From: Nocardioides antri
GTDB taxonomy: Bacteria; Actinomycetota; Actinomycetes; Propionibacteriales; Nocardioidaceae
Direction: 5' to 3'
Length of the DNA: 64,000 nucleotides
Assembly (NCBI RefSeq): GCF_008373765.1
Contig: NZ_VUJW01000013.1
Coordinates: 1-64,000 of the forward strand
How positions within the stretch are numbered: position 1 is the stretch's first letter; each line of letters opens with the position of its first letter. Below the pieces are notes generated by a model. The model searched no databases. It worked only from the letters and a program-made list of their open reading frames with translations, and was not told the DNA's origin. This document shows positions 27,147-37,248 of the stretch, one piece after another. The translations under genes were made by a program, and so were the position numbers.

Positions 27147-28544
27147 GTGTCCGACGACGCACTCTTCGACGCGCCCGAGGCGCGCACGCCCGCCGGCGGC
27201 GGCTCCCTGGCCGATGCCGCGCACGTGGCGGCGCCCCTCGCCGTACGAATGCGCCCGCGGGACCTCGACGAGCTGGTCGGCCAGGCGCAGCTGAAGGCGC
27301 CCGGCTCGCCGCTGCGCCAGCTGGTGGAGGCCGACCGTTCGATGTCCCTGCTCCTGTGGGGACCGCCCGGCACCGGCAAGACCACGATCGCCTCGATCCT
27401 GAGCCGGCAGACCGGGCGGCGCTTCGTCGAGATCTCCGCGGTCGCCGCCGGCGTGAAGGAGGTCCGTGCGGCCATCGACGCGGCGCGCTCGACGCTGGTC
27501 GGGTCGGGGCGCGAGACCGTCCTGTTCGTCGACGAGGTGCACCGGTTCAGCAAGGCGCAGCAGGACGCCCTGCTCCCGGGGGTCGAGAACCGGTGGGTCA
27601 CGCTGGTCGCCGCGACCACAGAGAACCCGTCGTTCAGCGTCATCTCGCCGCTGTTGTCGCGCAGCCTCCTGCTGCGGCTCGAGTCCCTCACCGACGACGA
27701 CATCCGGGTCCTGCTCGAGCGTGCGGTCCTCGACGAGCGCGGCCTCGGTGGCGCGTACGACGTCGACCCCGCCGCGCTCGACCACATCGTGCGCCTGGCC
27801 GGTGGTGACGCCCGCCGGGCGCTGACCTACCTGGAGGCCGCAGCGGGCGGGGTGGTTTCGAGGCTCGGCGCTGGCGCGCCTCGCACCTCAACCACCGAGA
27901 AGCCCCTGATCGACCTCGCCACGACCGAAGCCGCGGCGGACCAGGCAGCCGTCCGCTACGACCGTGACGGCGATCAGCACTACGACGTCATCAGTGCGTT
28001 CATCAAGTCGGTGCGCGGCTCCGACGCCGATGCGGCGCTGCACTACCTCGCCCGGATGATCGAGGCGGGTGAGGACCCGCGCTTCATCGCCCGGCGCCTG
28101 ATGATCCTCGCCAGCGAGGACATCGGCCTCGCCGACCCCACCGCCCTCCCGATCGCCGTCGCCGCCGCCCAGACCGTCCAGCTGATCGGCATGCCGGAGG
28201 CCCAGCTGACGCTCGCGCACGCCACGATCGCCCTCGCCGTCGCGCCGAAGTCCAACGCGGTGACCACCGCGATCGGCGCCGCGATCGCCGACGTCCGCGC
28301 CGGGAAGATCGGCCAGGTGCCCGCCCATCTCCGCGACTCCCACTACCCCGGCGCGAAGCAGCTGGGCCACGGCGCGTCGTACGTCTACTCCCACGACCAG
28401 CCGTTCGGCGTCGCCGAGCAGCAGTACGCCCCGGACGTCCTCGCAGACGCTGAGTACTACGTCCCGACGGAGCTCGGCGCGGAGGCCGCGGTCAAGCAGC
28501 GCTGGGAGCGGGTCCGGCGGATCATCCGCGGTCAGCGTGGCTGA
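27147..28544 (+). CDS. rarA: Replication-associated recombination ATPase RarA (MgsA)
   Basis: 465 residues from GTG 27147. It is an AAA+ clamp-loader-like ATPase that acts at stalled replication forks. Walker [10 protein letters not shown] (72-80), Walker [11 protein letters not shown], sensor ATTENPSF; the tetramerisation domain includes [23 protein letters not shown] and [12 protein letters not shown]. Residues about 235-250 ([17 protein letters not shown]) are encoded by a GGTGGTT...AACCACC repeat element inserted in frame between the lid and C-terminal domains. No ribosome site is clear; CAGAAT six bases before GTG may give a leaderless mRNA. Confidence 0.95.
   Translation: MSDDALFDAPEARTPAGGGSLADAAHVAAPLAVRMRPRDLDELVGQAQLKAPGSPLRQLVEADRSMSLLLWGPPGTGKTTIASILSRQTGRRFVEISAVAAGVKEVRAAIDAARSTLVGSGRETVLFVDEVHRFSKAQQDALLPGVENRWVTLVAATTENPSFSVISPLLSRSLLLRLESLTDDDIRVLLERAVLDERGLGGAYDVDPAALDHIVRLAGGDARRALTYLEAAAGGVVSRLGAGAPRTSTTEKPLIDLATTEAAADQAAVRYDRDGDQHYDVISAFIKSVRGSDADAALHYLARMIEAGEDPRFIARRLMILASEDIGLADPTALPIAVAAAQTVQLIGMPEAQLTLAHATIALAVAPKSNAVTTAIGAAIADVRAGKIGQVPAHLRDSHYPGAKQLGHGASYVYSHDQPFGVAEQQYAPDVLADAEYYVPTELGAEAAVKQRWERVRRIIRGQRG
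27851..27896. repeat. 46-bp inverted-repeat element inside rarA
   Basis: The ends are GGTGGTT (27851-27857) and AACCACC (27890-27896), with near-symmetric interior TCGAGG...CCTC. The open frame passes through it and adds a Ser/Thr/Arg/Gly-rich segment between conserved rarA domains. It resembles the intergenic 73-bp element before ruvC in its GGTGGT/ACCACC termini. Confidence 0.65.
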
Positions 28545-28554
28545 ACCGGGCCGA

Positions 28555-28560
28555 TAGGCT
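28555..28560 (+). promoter_or_regulatory. Putative -10 box before the 28569 gene
   Basis: TAGGCT, identical to the box before the metallo-hydrolase gene, lies eight bases before the ATG. The transcript would be leaderless or nearly so. Confidence 0.35.
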
Positions 28561-28568
28561 TGCGTCCC

Positions 28569-29138
28569 ATGACGAGTGCGCTGGTGGTCCCCGGCTGGTT
28601 GGCCCTCCTGACCCTGGTCCTCGTCATCGGTCTGCTCGCGGCGGTCGCGTGGCTCGCGACCGCGCTGCGGCTCACGCGTCACCAGGGCGAGGAGGTCCTG
28701 GCGAGCGCCGCCGCCGACCTGGACTCCCTGCGCGACGAGCTCGACGCGCTCCAGGTCCGCCTGGTCGAGGAGGCCGCAGAGCTGGAGGAGGCCCGGCGGA
28801 GCCTCCGGCTCGCCGACGTGACGATCGTCGACGACAAGGAGTACCGGATCACCGAGCTCGGCCCGAGCCGGCGCGGAGGGCCGATCGGCCTCCTCCCGAC
28901 GGTGCCCGGTCCGCAGTTCGTCGACGTGATGCTGCGCGAGAGCCTGATCCGGACGGCCTCGATCGCCGCCGGGCTGCGGCGCGCGCTCGCACCCGAGGTG
29001 CGCAACCGGATCCGCTTCGAGATGAAGCGCGAGGTGAAGCGGTCGCGCAAGCAGCGCAAGACCGACCTGAAGCAGGCGCGACGCGAGTGGCAGGCGCAGC
29101 AGCGCGCCGCGATCCCGGCGTCGGAAGTGGCCCGATGA
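28569..29138 (+). CDS. Membrane-anchored coiled-coil protein of unknown function
   Basis: 189 residues from ATG 28569. An N-terminal membrane segment (WLALLTLVLVIGLLAAVAWL) is followed by a heptad-rich helix (about 40-85, ASAAADLDSLRDELDALQVR), a short conserved-looking block (TIVDDKEYRITELGP...VDVMLRESL) and a very basic C-terminus (KREVKRSRKQRKTDLKQARR). No family is recognised. A DUF948-like or similar small protein commonly occupies this slot between rarA and alaS in actinomycetes. The cytoplasmic basic tail could contact nucleic acid or phospholipid; this is conjecture. Confidence 0.75.
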   Translation: MTSALVVPGWLALLTLVLVIGLLAAVAWLATALRLTRHQGEEVLASAAADLDSLRDELDALQVRLVEEAAELEEARRSLRLADVTIVDDKEYRITELGPSRRGGPIGLLPTVPGPQFVDVMLRESLIRTASIAAGLRRALAPEVRNRIRFEMKREVKRSRKQRKTDLKQARREWQAQQRAAIPASEVAR

Positions 29139-29157
29139 GCCAGTCCGCGGAGCACCG

Positions 29158-29442
29158 ATGAGGCGCGGCTTCTGGTTCGCGGCCGGGGCGGCGGCGGGTG
29201 TCTACGGGGTCGTGAAGGCCCGCCGGGTCGCCGAGGCCTTCACCGTCGACGGGATGCGCGACCGCGCGAGCGCCGCGTCGGTCGGTGCCCGGATGTTCCG
29301 CCAGGAGTTCCGGCAGGGCAGGACCGACGCCGAGGACGACCTGCGCGAGCGATATGCGCTCGCGGTCGCCCGTCACCAGGAGCTAGCGTCCGCCTCCCGA
29401 CCCGCGATCGAACAACCTGACACCGAGAGAGGCAATGCCTAA
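29158..29442 (+). CDS. Small membrane-associated protein, DUF6167-like
   Basis: 94 residues. The start MRRGFWFAAGAAAGVYGVVK, a glycine/alanine-rich membrane-type helix followed by KARRVAEAFT and an amphipathic helical tail, resembles the small proteins found directly before alaS in many actinomycetes. No function is known. The stop abuts the alaS ATG, so the two are probably co-translated. TAGCGT at 29384-29389 inside the gene could be an extra alaS promoter. Confidence 0.75.
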   Translation: MRRGFWFAAGAAAGVYGVVKARRVAEAFTVDGMRDRASAASVGARMFRQEFRQGRTDAEDDLRERYALAVARHQELASASRPAIEQPDTERGNA

Positions 29443-32169
29443 ATGGGACTGATGGGCAGCGGTCTGAGCACAGCCGACATCCGCGCTCGATTCCTGGCGC
29501 ACTTCGAGGCGGCCGGGCACGCCGCGGTGCCGTCGGCGTCGCTGCTGCTCGACGACCCGAACCTGCTCTTCGTCAACGCCGGCATGGTGCCGTTCAAGCC
29601 CTACTTCCTCGGCCAGGAGACGCCGCCGTACGCCCGCGCCACCAGCGTCCAGAAATGCATCCGCACGCCGGACATCGAGGACGTCGGCAAGACCACGCGG
29701 CACGGCACCTTCTTCGAGATGTGCGGCAACTTCTCGTTCGGTGACTACTTCAAGGAAGGCGCCATCGAGCTGGCGTGGGACCTGGTCACCAAGTCCCTCG
29801 ACGACGGTGGCTTCGGGCTGGACGAGACCCGGCTGTGGCCGTCGATCCTGCACGGCGACGACGAGGCGCTCGAGCTCTGGATGAAGGTCACCGGCCTGCC
29901 GGCCGAGCGGATCGTCAAGCTCGGGCCCCGCGAGAACTACTGGTCGATGGGCGTGCCCGGACCGGGCGGACCCTGCTCGGAGATCCTCTACGACCGGGGC
30001 CCGTCGTACGGCCCCGACGGCGAGTTCGCGACCACGCAGCGGATCGCGATGCCGACCGAGCTCGAGGACCGCTACCTCGAGATCTGGAACCTGGTCTTCA
30101 TGCAGGACGAGCTCTCCGCCGTCCGCAGCAAGGAGGACTTCGACATCGCCGGGCAGCTGCCCAAGCGCAACATCGACACCGGCATGGGTCTCGAGCGGGT
30201 GGCCTTCCTGCTCCAGGGCCGGGAGAACATGTACGAGATCGACGTCATGTTCCCGGTCATCGAGAAGGCCGAGCAGCTCTCCGGGAAGAGGTACGGCGCC
30301 AATCAGGCCGATGACGTGCGCTTCCGGGTCGTGGCCGACCACATCCGCTCCTCGATGATGCTGATCAACGACGGTGTGACGCCGGGCAACGAGGGCCGCG
30401 GCTACGTGCTCCGGCGGCTGGCCCGGCGCGTCGTGCGGTCCATGCGGCTGCTGGGCTACGAGGACCCGTGCCTGCCCGAGCTGATGCCGATCAGCCGCGA
30501 CAAGATGGGCGAGACCTACACCGACCTGCTCACCAACTGGGAGCGGATCTCCACGGTGGCCTATGCCGAGGAGGACGCGTTCCGCGCGACCCTCAAGTCG
30601 GGCACCAGCATCTTCGACCTCGCCGCCGGTGAGGTGAAGGCTGCGATGAAGAGCGGCGGAGCGCCTGTGTTCTCCGGCGACAAGGCCTTCCAGCTCCACG
30701 ACACCTACGGCTTCCCGATCGACCTGACCCTCGAGATGGCCGCCGAGCAGGGCCTCCAGGTCGACGAGGAGGGCTTCCGCCGCCTGATGACCGAGCAGCG
30801 GGAGCGGGCGAAGGCCGACGCCAAGGCGAAGAAGGGCTCGCACCGCAACACCGGCGCCTACCGGGAGATCGCCGACGGCATGGGCCGGTCGGTGGAGTTC
30901 ACCGGCTACGACACCGTGGTCGACGAGGGCACGGTCCGCGGCATCGTGCTCGGCGGCGGGGTCGTCGCGGCCGCCAAGGAGGGCGACGACGTCGAGCTGG
31001 TCCTCGACCGCACGCCGTTCTACGCCGAGGGCGGCGGCCAGCTCGCCGACCAGGGCGTCATCCAGCTCGCCAACGGCGCGGTGCTCGAGGTGCGGGACGT
31101 GCAGTCGCCGATCTCGGGCCTCATCGTGCACAAGGTCAAGGTGCTGTCCGGCGAGGTGGCCGCGGGCGTGGCCGCCGAGGCGAAGGTCGATACCGATCGG
31201 CGGCTCGCGATCTCGCGCTCGCACACGGCCACCCACATGGTCCACAAGGCGTTCCGGGAGGCGCTGGGCGAGACGGCCACCCAGGCCGGCTCGGAGAACT
31301 CGCCCGGACGGTTTCGGTTCGACTTCTCCGCCACCGGGTCGGTGCCGGCGTCGGTGATGGCCGACGTGGAGTCGCGCGTCAACGCGGTGGTCCTCGACGA
31401 CCTCGCGGTGCACGCCGAGCTGATGACCCAGCGGGAGGCCGTCGCGTCCGGCGCGATGGCCCTGTTCGGCGAGAAGTACGGCGACCAGGTGCGGGTCGTC
31501 TCCGTCGGCGACTGGGCGCGCGAGCTCTGCGGCGGCACGCACGCCCAGAGCTCCGGCCGGCTCGGCGTGATCAAGCTGCTCGGCGAGTCGTCCATCGGCT
31601 CCGGGGTGCGCCGGGTCGAGGCGCTGGTCGGCACGGACGCCTACCAGTTCCTCGCGCGTGAGCACGTCCTCGTCGCGCAGCTCGCCGAGACGCTCAAGGC
31701 GCGCCCGGAGGACCTTCCGGCGCGGGTCAACGACCTGGTCGAGAAGCTGCGCGCCGCCGAGAAGGAGATCGAGAAGATCCGGCTGAGCCAGCTGCTGGCC
31801 GGCGGCGCCGCGCTCGCGGCGGGTGCTGCCGACGTCGGCGGCGTGAAGGTCGTCGCCCACCGGGTGGAGGGCGCCGGCGCCGGTGACGTCAGGACGCTGG
31901 CGCTCGACGTCCGCGGCCGGCTGCCCGGCGACGCGCCCGGCGTGGCCGTGATCATCGGCGTGGCCGACGGCAAGGTCTCCGTGGTCGCGGCGGTCAACGA
32001 CACCGGCCGGGCTCGTGGCCTGTCCGCCAACACGCTGGTCCGGGCCGTGGCGCCGTACGTCGACGGCCGAGGGGGCGGCAAGGACGACGTGGCCCAGGGC
32101 GGCGGCAGCGACGCGAGCCGGATCGACGAGGCGCTCGCGGCCGTCACCGCGACGGTGGCGGCTGGGTGA
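29443..32169 (+). CDS. alaS: Alanyl-tRNA synthetase
   Basis: 908 residues. The class II catalytic core has [17 protein letters not shown] and [13 protein letters not shown]. The editing domain has [11 protein letters not shown] and [10 protein letters not shown], the two zinc-binding and deacylation motifs. A C-Ala domain ends the protein in [17 protein letters not shown] 29443 is immediately after the preceding stop; ATG 29452 is also possible. alaS opens a block in conserved order alaS-ruvX-mltG-aroE. Confidence 0.97.
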   Translation: MGLMGSGLSTADIRARFLAHFEAAGHAAVPSASLLLDDPNLLFVNAGMVPFKPYFLGQETPPYARATSVQKCIRTPDIEDVGKTTRHGTFFEMCGNFSFGDYFKEGAIELAWDLVTKSLDDGGFGLDETRLWPSILHGDDEALELWMKVTGLPAERIVKLGPRENYWSMGVPGPGGPCSEILYDRGPSYGPDGEFATTQRIAMPTELEDRYLEIWNLVFMQDELSAVRSKEDFDIAGQLPKRNIDTGMGLERVAFLLQGRENMYEIDVMFPVIEKAEQLSGKRYGANQADDVRFRVVADHIRSSMMLINDGVTPGNEGRGYVLRRLARRVVRSMRLLGYEDPCLPELMPISRDKMGETYTDLLTNWERISTVAYAEEDAFRATLKSGTSIFDLAAGEVKAAMKSGGAPVFSGDKAFQLHDTYGFPIDLTLEMAAEQGLQVDEEGFRRLMTEQRERAKADAKAKKGSHRNTGAYREIADGMGRSVEFTGYDTVVDEGTVRGIVLGGGVVAAAKEGDDVELVLDRTPFYAEGGGQLADQGVIQLANGAVLEVRDVQSPISGLIVHKVKVLSGEVAAGVAAEAKVDTDRRLAISRSHTATHMVHKAFREALGETATQAGSENSPGRFRFDFSATGSVPASVMADVESRVNAVVLDDLAVHAELMTQREAVASGAMALFGEKYGDQVRVVSVGDWARELCGGTHAQSSGRLGVIKLLGESSIGSGVRRVEALVGTDAYQFLAREHVLVAQLAETLKARPEDLPARVNDLVEKLRAAEKEIEKIRLSQLLAGGAALAAGAADVGGVKVVAHRVEGAGAGDVRTLALDVRGRLPGDAPGVAVIIGVADGKVSVVAAVNDTGRARGLSANTLVRAVAPYVDGRGGGKDDVAQGGGSDASRIDEALAAVTATVAAG

Positions 32170-32179
32170 GGGCATCCCG

Positions 32180-32674
32180 ATGAGGTGGGGCGTCCGCCTC
32201 GGCGTGGATCCGGGTGACGCCCGGATCGGCGTCGCGCGCTGCGACCCTTCCGGGATGCTCGCCACACCCGTCGAGACGGTCCGCCGCGGGAAGGGCGACC
32301 TCCGGCGGCTGCGCCAGCTGGTGGCGGCCGAGGAGGCGGTCGAGGTGGTCGTCGGCCTGCCGCGCTCGCTGTCGGGGGGCGAGGGCCCGGCAGCGGAGAA
32401 GACCCGGTCGTTCGCCGTACGTCTGGCGGAGCGGATCGCACCCGTGCCGGTGCGCCTCGTCGACGAACGTCTCACGACCGTGACGGCGGAGGCTATGCTC
32501 CGCGATCAACGCAAGGGACAGCACCGACGCGCCGTGGTCGACCAGGTCGCGGCCGTCGTGATCCTTCAGCACGCTCTCGACACCGAGCGCGCGACGGGTC
32601 GAGCACCCGGAGAGGTGGTGGCGGTGGGGAGCGCTGACCATCCCGGGACGGACGTCGAGGAGACGCATGAGTGA
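32180..32674 (+). CDS. ruvX: Putative pre-16S rRNA nuclease RuvX (YqgF)
   Basis: 164 residues from ATG 32180. RNase H-like fold: LGVDPGDARIGVA, VVGLPRSLSGGEG, VDERLTTVTAE and the final acidic VVDQVAAVVILQ. YqgF proteins process 16S rRNA 5' ends in E. coli. A variable tail of ~25 residues follows the domain. The 3' end overlaps mltG by eight bases. Confidence 0.94.
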   Translation: MRWGVRLGVDPGDARIGVARCDPSGMLATPVETVRRGKGDLRRLRQLVAAEEAVEVVVGLPRSLSGGEGPAAEKTRSFAVRLAERIAPVPVRLVDERLTTVTAEAMLRDQRKGQHRRAVVDQVAAVVILQHALDTERATGRAPGEVVAVGSADHPGTDVEETHE

Positions 32675-33842
32675 CCCGCACAACCTGGGGGAGAGCCTGA
32701 CTCGGCTCGACGCACCGGACGCACCGCAGCGCGCCGGCAGGCGACGCAGCAAGAAGCGCTTCTCGGGGTGTCTGCCGATGCTCGTGTTCGTGACGATCGG
32801 GGTCGTCCTCATCGCCGCTGCCGCCAACTACGTGGTGCGGCCGTGGGTCGAGGACCTGTTCGCGGACCCGGAGGACTTCCCCGGGCCCGGCAAGGGCCAG
32901 GTCGTGTTCGTCGTCGACCCCGGCCAGTCGGTGTCGTCGATGGGCGAGGAGCTCGAGGAGCTCGGCGTCGTGGCGTCCGCCGAGGCGTTCGTCGACGCCG
33001 CCGAGGCGAAGGACCAGGAGACGCGCGGCATCCAGGCGGGGACCTACCTGCTCAAGAAGGAGATGAAGGCGTCCGACGTGGTCGACGTCCTCATCGACCC
33101 CGGCAACCTGGCGCAGGCGACGGTCACCATCCCAGAGGGCCTGCGGGTCGTCGACGTGGTCGACCGGATCGCGGAGGGGACCGACTTCACCAAGAAGCAG
33201 CTCAACGCCGCGCTGGAAGACCCCGAGGCACTGGGGCTGCCCGCCTTCGCCAACGGCAACCCGGAGGGCTACCTGTTCCCGGCGACCTACACCATCACGC
33301 CGCAGGACACCGCCGCGTCCCTCCTGGCCGCCATGGTGACGCGGTGGGAGCAGGCAGCGGAGGACCTCGACCTCGAGGGTGCCGCGAGGGAGATCGGCTA
33401 CACCCCGGCCGAGCTCATGACCGTGGCCGCGCTCGTCCAGGCCGAGGGCCGCGGACGTGACATGGCGAAGATCGCCCGGGTGATCTACAACCGGGTGGAG
33501 AACCCCGGGACCGCGGGCCAGATCGGCCGGCTGCAGATCGACGCGACGGTCGACTACGCCCTCGGGCGGCCGCTCACCGTCGGGCTCACCCAGGAGGAGC
33601 GGGAGACCACGGACTCGCCGTACAACACCTTCCTGCACGCGGGGTTGCCGCCCGGCCCGATCGGCAACCCCGGCGAGGAGGCGATCCGCGCCGCGCTCGA
33701 GCCGGCCGACGGCGACTGGTACTACTACGTGACCGTCAACCTTCGCACCGGGAAGACCAAGTTCGCCGAGACGTACGCCGAGTTCCAGCAGTACCAGGCC
33801 GAGCTGCGGGAGTACTGCGACACCCAGTCGCAGGCCTGCTGA
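32667..33842 (+). CDS. mltG: Endolytic murein transglycosylase MltG (YceG-like)
   Basis: 391 residues. A basic cytoplasmic N-terminus (RRRSKKRF) leads into one membrane segment (PMLVFVTIGVVLIAAAANYV); the rest is external. A LysM-like region precedes the catalytic domain, which has EGYLFPATYTITP, TVAALVQAEGRG and SPYNTFLHAGLPPGPIGNPG. The region matching VEKE in other members reads VQAE, so only the second glutamate is kept. It cuts nascent peptidoglycan and limits strand length. Position between ruvX and aroE is conserved in actinomycetes. Confidence 0.95.
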   Translation: MSDPHNLGESLTRLDAPDAPQRAGRRRSKKRFSGCLPMLVFVTIGVVLIAAAANYVVRPWVEDLFADPEDFPGPGKGQVVFVVDPGQSVSSMGEELEELGVVASAEAFVDAAEAKDQETRGIQAGTYLLKKEMKASDVVDVLIDPGNLAQATVTIPEGLRVVDVVDRIAEGTDFTKKQLNAALEDPEALGLPAFANGNPEGYLFPATYTITPQDTAASLLAAMVTRWEQAAEDLDLEGAAREIGYTPAELMTVAALVQAEGRGRDMAKIARVIYNRVENPGTAGQIGRLQIDATVDYALGRPLTVGLTQEERETTDSPYNTFLHAGLPPGPIGNPGEEAIRAALEPADGDWYYYVTVNLRTGKTKFAETYAEFQQYQAELREYCDTQSQAC

Positions 33843-33845
33843 GCC

Positions 33846-34649
33846 GTGAGATGTGCCGTGCTGGGCGACCCGATCGCCCACTCGCTGTCGCCGGTGCTGC
33901 ACCGCGCGGGGTACTCCGCCGTCGGCCTGGACTGGACGTACGACGCCGTGCGGGTGCCGGCCGGCGAGCTGGCCGGGTTCGTGGCGGGTCTCGGCGCGGA
34001 GTGGCGCGGGCTGTCGGTGACGGCACCGCTCAAGCGCGAGGCGATGGCGCTCGCGGACGCCGTGAGCGACCGGGTCGGCCTGGTCGGCTCGGCCAATACG
34101 CTCCTGCTGACCGGTGGCGAGGTGCACGCGGACAACACCGACCTGCCGGGTGCCGTGGCCGCGGTCCGTGAGCGGTTCGCCGGCCCGATCCGGTTCGCGA
34201 CGATCCTCGGCGGAGGCGCCACGGCGGCATCGACCGGGCTGGCGATGGTCGAGCTGGGGGCGGACTCCGTGCGCGTCGCGGTGCGTGACCCGGCCCGGGG
34301 GCAGGAGGCCGTGGACCGGATCGCTGCACACCCGCACCGTCCGGCCGTCCGGCTGGTGTCGCTCGAGGACGCCGACGACGACACCGACGTGATCGTGTCG
34401 ACGATCCCGGTGGCCGCCCAGACCGAGCAGCTGGTGGCGCGGTGCGGCGGCACCCCGCTGCTGTTCGACGTCGTCTACGATCCGTGGCCGACGCCGCTGG
34501 TCGCGGCTGCGGGTGGGACGGTCGTGTCGGGCCTCGACCTGCTCGTCCACCAGGCCGCGCTCCAGTTCACCGCGTTCACCGGCGTCGCCGCTCCGCTGCG
34601 AGAGATCCGCGCCGCCGGCGAGGCCGCGCTCCAGGAGCGGTCGGGGTGA
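33846..34649 (+). CDS. aroE: Shikimate dehydrogenase AroE
   Basis: 267 residues, GTG start three bases after mltG. It reduces 3-dehydroshikimate. Substrate motif PIAHSLSPVLH, catalytic lysine in LSVTAPLK, aspartate in ADNTDLPGA, and a nucleotide-binding glycine loop LGGGATAAST. The C-terminal FDVVYDPWPTPLVAAA and GLDLLVHQAALQF are typical. It is separated from aroCKBQ by a prepilin peptidase gene. Confidence 0.95.
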   Translation: MRCAVLGDPIAHSLSPVLHRAGYSAVGLDWTYDAVRVPAGELAGFVAGLGAEWRGLSVTAPLKREAMALADAVSDRVGLVGSANTLLLTGGEVHADNTDLPGAVAAVRERFAGPIRFATILGGGATAASTGLAMVELGADSVRVAVRDPARGQEAVDRIAAHPHRPAVRLVSLEDADDDTDVIVSTIPVAAQTEQLVARCGGTPLLFDVVYDPWPTPLVAAAGGTVVSGLDLLVHQAALQFTAFTGVAAPLREIRAAGEAALQERSG

Positions 34650-35404
34650 ACGAGCACCTGGCAGCGGCGCTCGTCGGGTTCGTCTCCTGCGGCGCCGGCG
34701 GCGCGCTGACGCCGTACCTCATCCGGGTGCTGCCGGAGCCGCCGCCCGTGCCCGAGGCGGAGGAGGGCGTCGAGCCGACCGCCGCCCAGCAGGCGCGGCT
34801 GGAGGAGCCGCCGAAGGAGCTCTACGCCGACCTGGGCCGCCGGCCTCGGCTCGGCATTGTCGCCGCGGCGGTCTCCGCGGTCGCCGGCGCCGGCGTCGGT
34901 GCGGCGTACGGCTGGCACTGGCTGCTCGCCCTGCTGCTGGCCCTGGTGCCCGTCGGCACCCTGCTCGGGATCGTCGACCACCGCACCCGCCTGCTCCCCT
35001 CGGTGGTGGTGCTGCCCGCCACCCTGGTGGCGCTGGCCTACGGCGGCCTGCGCTGGGCGACGACCGGTCACGCCGACGACCTGGTCCGCGGCGCGGTCTT
35101 CCTGGTGGTCGTGCGCACCGTCTTCTGGCTGCTCTGGTTCATCCGCCAAGCCGGCATGGGTTTCGGCGACGTCCGGCTCTCGGCCCTCCTCGGCTGCGTG
35201 CTCGGGTACGCCGGCGGGGTGCCCCTGCTGGTCGGGCTCTACGCGGCGTTCCTGCTGTTCGCCGTCCCCGGGCTCGTCGTCGCGATCGCCAAGCGGGACC
35301 GGAAGGTCCTCAAGAGGGCCTACCCCTTCGGGCCGTTCCTGCTCTTCGGTGCCTGGCTGGGTCTGGTGGCGGGGGAGCCGCTGGTGGCGGCGCTCTGGGG
35401 GTAG
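34646..35404 (+). CDS. Prepilin peptidase-like A24 protease
   Basis: 252 residues from GTG 34646, overlapping aroE by four bases. The two catalytic aspartates are Asp111 in VDHRTRLLP and Asp175 in GMGFGDVRLSA. About eight hydrophobic segments fit a polytopic membrane protein. The N-terminal CXXC methyltransferase domain of classical PilD is missing, replaced by a Pro/Glu-rich loop (about 30-60). It may process type IV or Tad pilins, but no pilin gene is nearby. The aroE-peptidase-aroC order is known in other actinomycetes. Confidence 0.88.
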   Translation: MNEHLAAALVGFVSCGAGGALTPYLIRVLPEPPPVPEAEEGVEPTAAQQARLEEPPKELYADLGRRPRLGIVAAAVSAVAGAGVGAAYGWHWLLALLLALVPVGTLLGIVDHRTRLLPSVVVLPATLVALAYGGLRWATTGHADDLVRGAVFLVVVRTVFWLLWFIRQAGMGFGDVRLSALLGCVLGYAGGVPLLVGLYAAFLLFAVPGLVVAIAKRDRKVLKRAYPFGPFLLFGAWLGLVAGEPLVAALWG

Positions 35405-35415
35405 GCGGTGGGGTG

Positions 35416-35447
35416 CGCGGAATACCCGGTCGACCGGGTATTCCGCG
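35416..35447. repeat. Perfect 32-bp palindrome
   Basis: Both strands read the same from CGCGGAATACCCGGTC to its complement, with the axis between 35431 and 35432. In RNA it would form a 14-bp or longer hairpin. It lies 12 bases after the prepilin peptidase stop and could act as terminator. No spacer or U-tract is present, which is more like a repeat or protein site. Confidence 0.75.
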
Positions 35448-35498
35448 GGTTGTCGGCCGTTGCAGAGGCGGACAACCCGTGGGAGAGGCGGACAACCC
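35447..35498. repeat. Repeat cluster: GGGTTGTC with two inverted GACAACCC copies
   Basis: AGAGGCGGACAACCC occurs at 35464-35478 and again at 35484-35498, 20 bases apart. GGGTTGTC at 35447-35454 is the reverse complement of the last eight bases of each copy. With the adjoining palindrome it fills most of the 153-bp gap before aroC. Confidence 0.7.
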
Positions 35499-35557
35499 CG
35501 TCTCGCCCGACCACCGCGGCCACCCGCGCAGCCGGCCCGGATGGGAGAATGTGACGC

Positions 35558-36736
35558 ATGTTGCGCTGGCTGACTGCGGGGGAGTCCCACGGCCCCTCCC
35601 TGGTCGCGATCCTCGAGGGCATGCCTGCCCACGTCGAGGTCACGACCGAGGACATCTCCGACTCGCTCGCCCGGCGACGCCTGGGCTACGGCCGGGGCGC
35701 GCGGATGAAGTTCGAGGCCGACGCGGTGCGGGTCGTCGGCGGGGTTCGGCACGGGCGGACCCAGGGCGGGCCCGTCGCGATCGAGGTCGGCAACACCGAG
35801 TGGCCCAAGTGGGAGCAGGTGATGGCGGCTGACCCCGTGGACCAGGAGGTCCTCGACGGCCTGGCCCGCAACGCCCCGCTGACCCGCCCGCGCCCGGGCC
35901 ACGCAGACCTGGCCGGCATGCAGAAGTACGACTTCGACGACGCCCGCCCCGTCCTGGAGCGGGCCTCCGCACGCGAGACCGCCGCCCGCGTGGCGCTCGG
36001 CCGGGTGGCGAGCAACTTCCTCGAGCAGGCCGTGGGCGCGCAGATCGTCTCCCATGTGATCGAGATCGGCGGCGTCCGCGCGCCGTCCGGCCTCTGGCCG
36101 CAGCCGGGTGACCTCGAGCGTCTCGACGAGGACCCCGTCCGGTGCCTCGACCCCGACACGTCCAAGCTGATCGTCGAGCGGATCGACCATGCGCACAAGG
36201 ACGGCGACACGCTCGGCGGCGTCGTCGAGGTCGTGGTCCACGGGCTCCCGCCGGGCCTCGGGTCGCACGTCCACTGGGACCGGCGGCTCGACGCGCGGCT
36301 GGCCGGCGCCCTGATGGGCATCCAGGCGATCAAGGGCGTCGAGGTCGGCGACGGGTTCGAGCTCGCGGCCACGCCGGGCTCGCTCGCCCACGACGAGATC
36401 GTCCCCACCGAGGCGGGCCTGCGCCGGGTGTCCGGCCGGTCCGGCGGCACGGAGGGCGGCATGACCACCGGCGAGATCCTGCGGGTCCGGGCGGCGATGA
36501 AGCCGATCGCCACCGTGCCGCGCGCGCTCCGCACGGTCGACGTCGCCACCGGTGATGAGGCCGTCGCCCACCACCAGCGCTCCGACGTCTGCGCAGTGCC
36601 GGCGGCCGGCATCGTCGCGGAGGCGATGGTCGCGCTCGTCCTGGCGGACGCCGTGATCGAGAAGTTCGGCGGCGACTCCGTCCAGGAGACCCGTCGCAAC
36701 GTGCAGGGCTACCTGGACTCGCTGAGGTACCGGTGA
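35558..36736 (+). CDS. aroC: Chorismate synthase
   Basis: 392 residues. It makes chorismate from EPSP using reduced FMN. Family motifs GESHGPSL at the N-terminus, [29 protein letters not shown] and [16 protein letters not shown] are all intact. It opens a tightly overlapping unit aroC-aroK-aroB-aroQ. Confidence 0.97.
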   Translation: MLRWLTAGESHGPSLVAILEGMPAHVEVTTEDISDSLARRRLGYGRGARMKFEADAVRVVGGVRHGRTQGGPVAIEVGNTEWPKWEQVMAADPVDQEVLDGLARNAPLTRPRPGHADLAGMQKYDFDDARPVLERASARETAARVALGRVASNFLEQAVGAQIVSHVIEIGGVRAPSGLWPQPGDLERLDEDPVRCLDPDTSKLIVERIDHAHKDGDTLGGVVEVVVHGLPPGLGSHVHWDRRLDARLAGALMGIQAIKGVEVGDGFELAATPGSLAHDEIVPTEAGLRRVSGRSGGTEGGMTTGEILRVRAAMKPIATVPRALRTVDVATGDEAVAHHQRSDVCAVPAAGIVAEAMVALVLADAVIEKFGGDSVQETRRNVQGYLDSLRYR

Positions 36737-37248
36737 GCCGACCCGTCGCCGTCCTCGTCGGCACCATGGGTGCCGGCAAGACGACGGTCGGCCGCCTCCT
36801 CGCCGACGCCCTCGGCGTGGGTTTCCTCGACAGCGACCACGCCGTCGAGGCGCGCGCCGGCAAGCCCGTGCAGGAGATCTTCGTCGATGACGGAGAGGCG
36901 GCCTTCCGTGCGCTGGAGCGTACGGCGGTGGCGGCCGCGCTCGACGAGCACGACGGCGTGCTCGCCCTGGGCGGCGGTGCCGTGCTGGATCCTGCGACGC
37001 GGGCGCTGCTCGAAGGGCACCGGGTGATCTTCCTCAAGGTCGGCCTCGCCGACGCGGTCAAGCGGGTCGGGCTCGGCGCCGGCCGGCCGCTGCTCCTCGG
37101 CAACGTCCGGGCGCGCGTGAAGCAGCTGCTGGACGAGCGCACCCCCGTCTACGAGGGGCTCGCCCGGATCACGGTCGACACCGACGGCCGGAGCCCACAG
37201 GACGTGGCGGCCGAGATCACCGAGCTGATCGAGGAGGGCGCCCGATGA
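36733..37248 (+). CDS. aroK: Shikimate kinase
   Basis: 171 residues. P-loop GTMGAGKTT, shikimate-binding [19 protein letters not shown] loop (ALGGGAVLD) and the lid arginine region GAGRPLL. GTG start overlaps aroC by four bases; the stop overlaps aroB by four (ATGA). Confidence 0.96.
   Translation: MSRPVAVLVGTMGAGKTTVGRLLADALGVGFLDSDHAVEARAGKPVQEIFVDDGEAAFRALERTAVAAALDEHDGVLALGGGAVLDPATRALLEGHRVIFLKVGLADAVKRVGLGAGRPLLLGNVRARVKQLLDERTPVYEGLARITVDTDGRSPQDVAAEITELIEEGAR

Noticed and set aside
29383-32475. 1030-residue reverse-strand open frame over alaS
   Set aside because: Typical antisense shadow of GC-rich codons; His/Arg/Asp-rich with no domain, while alaS on the plus strand is fully conserved. 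The same holds for the long reverse frames over rel (12169-15033) and carB (52284-55730).
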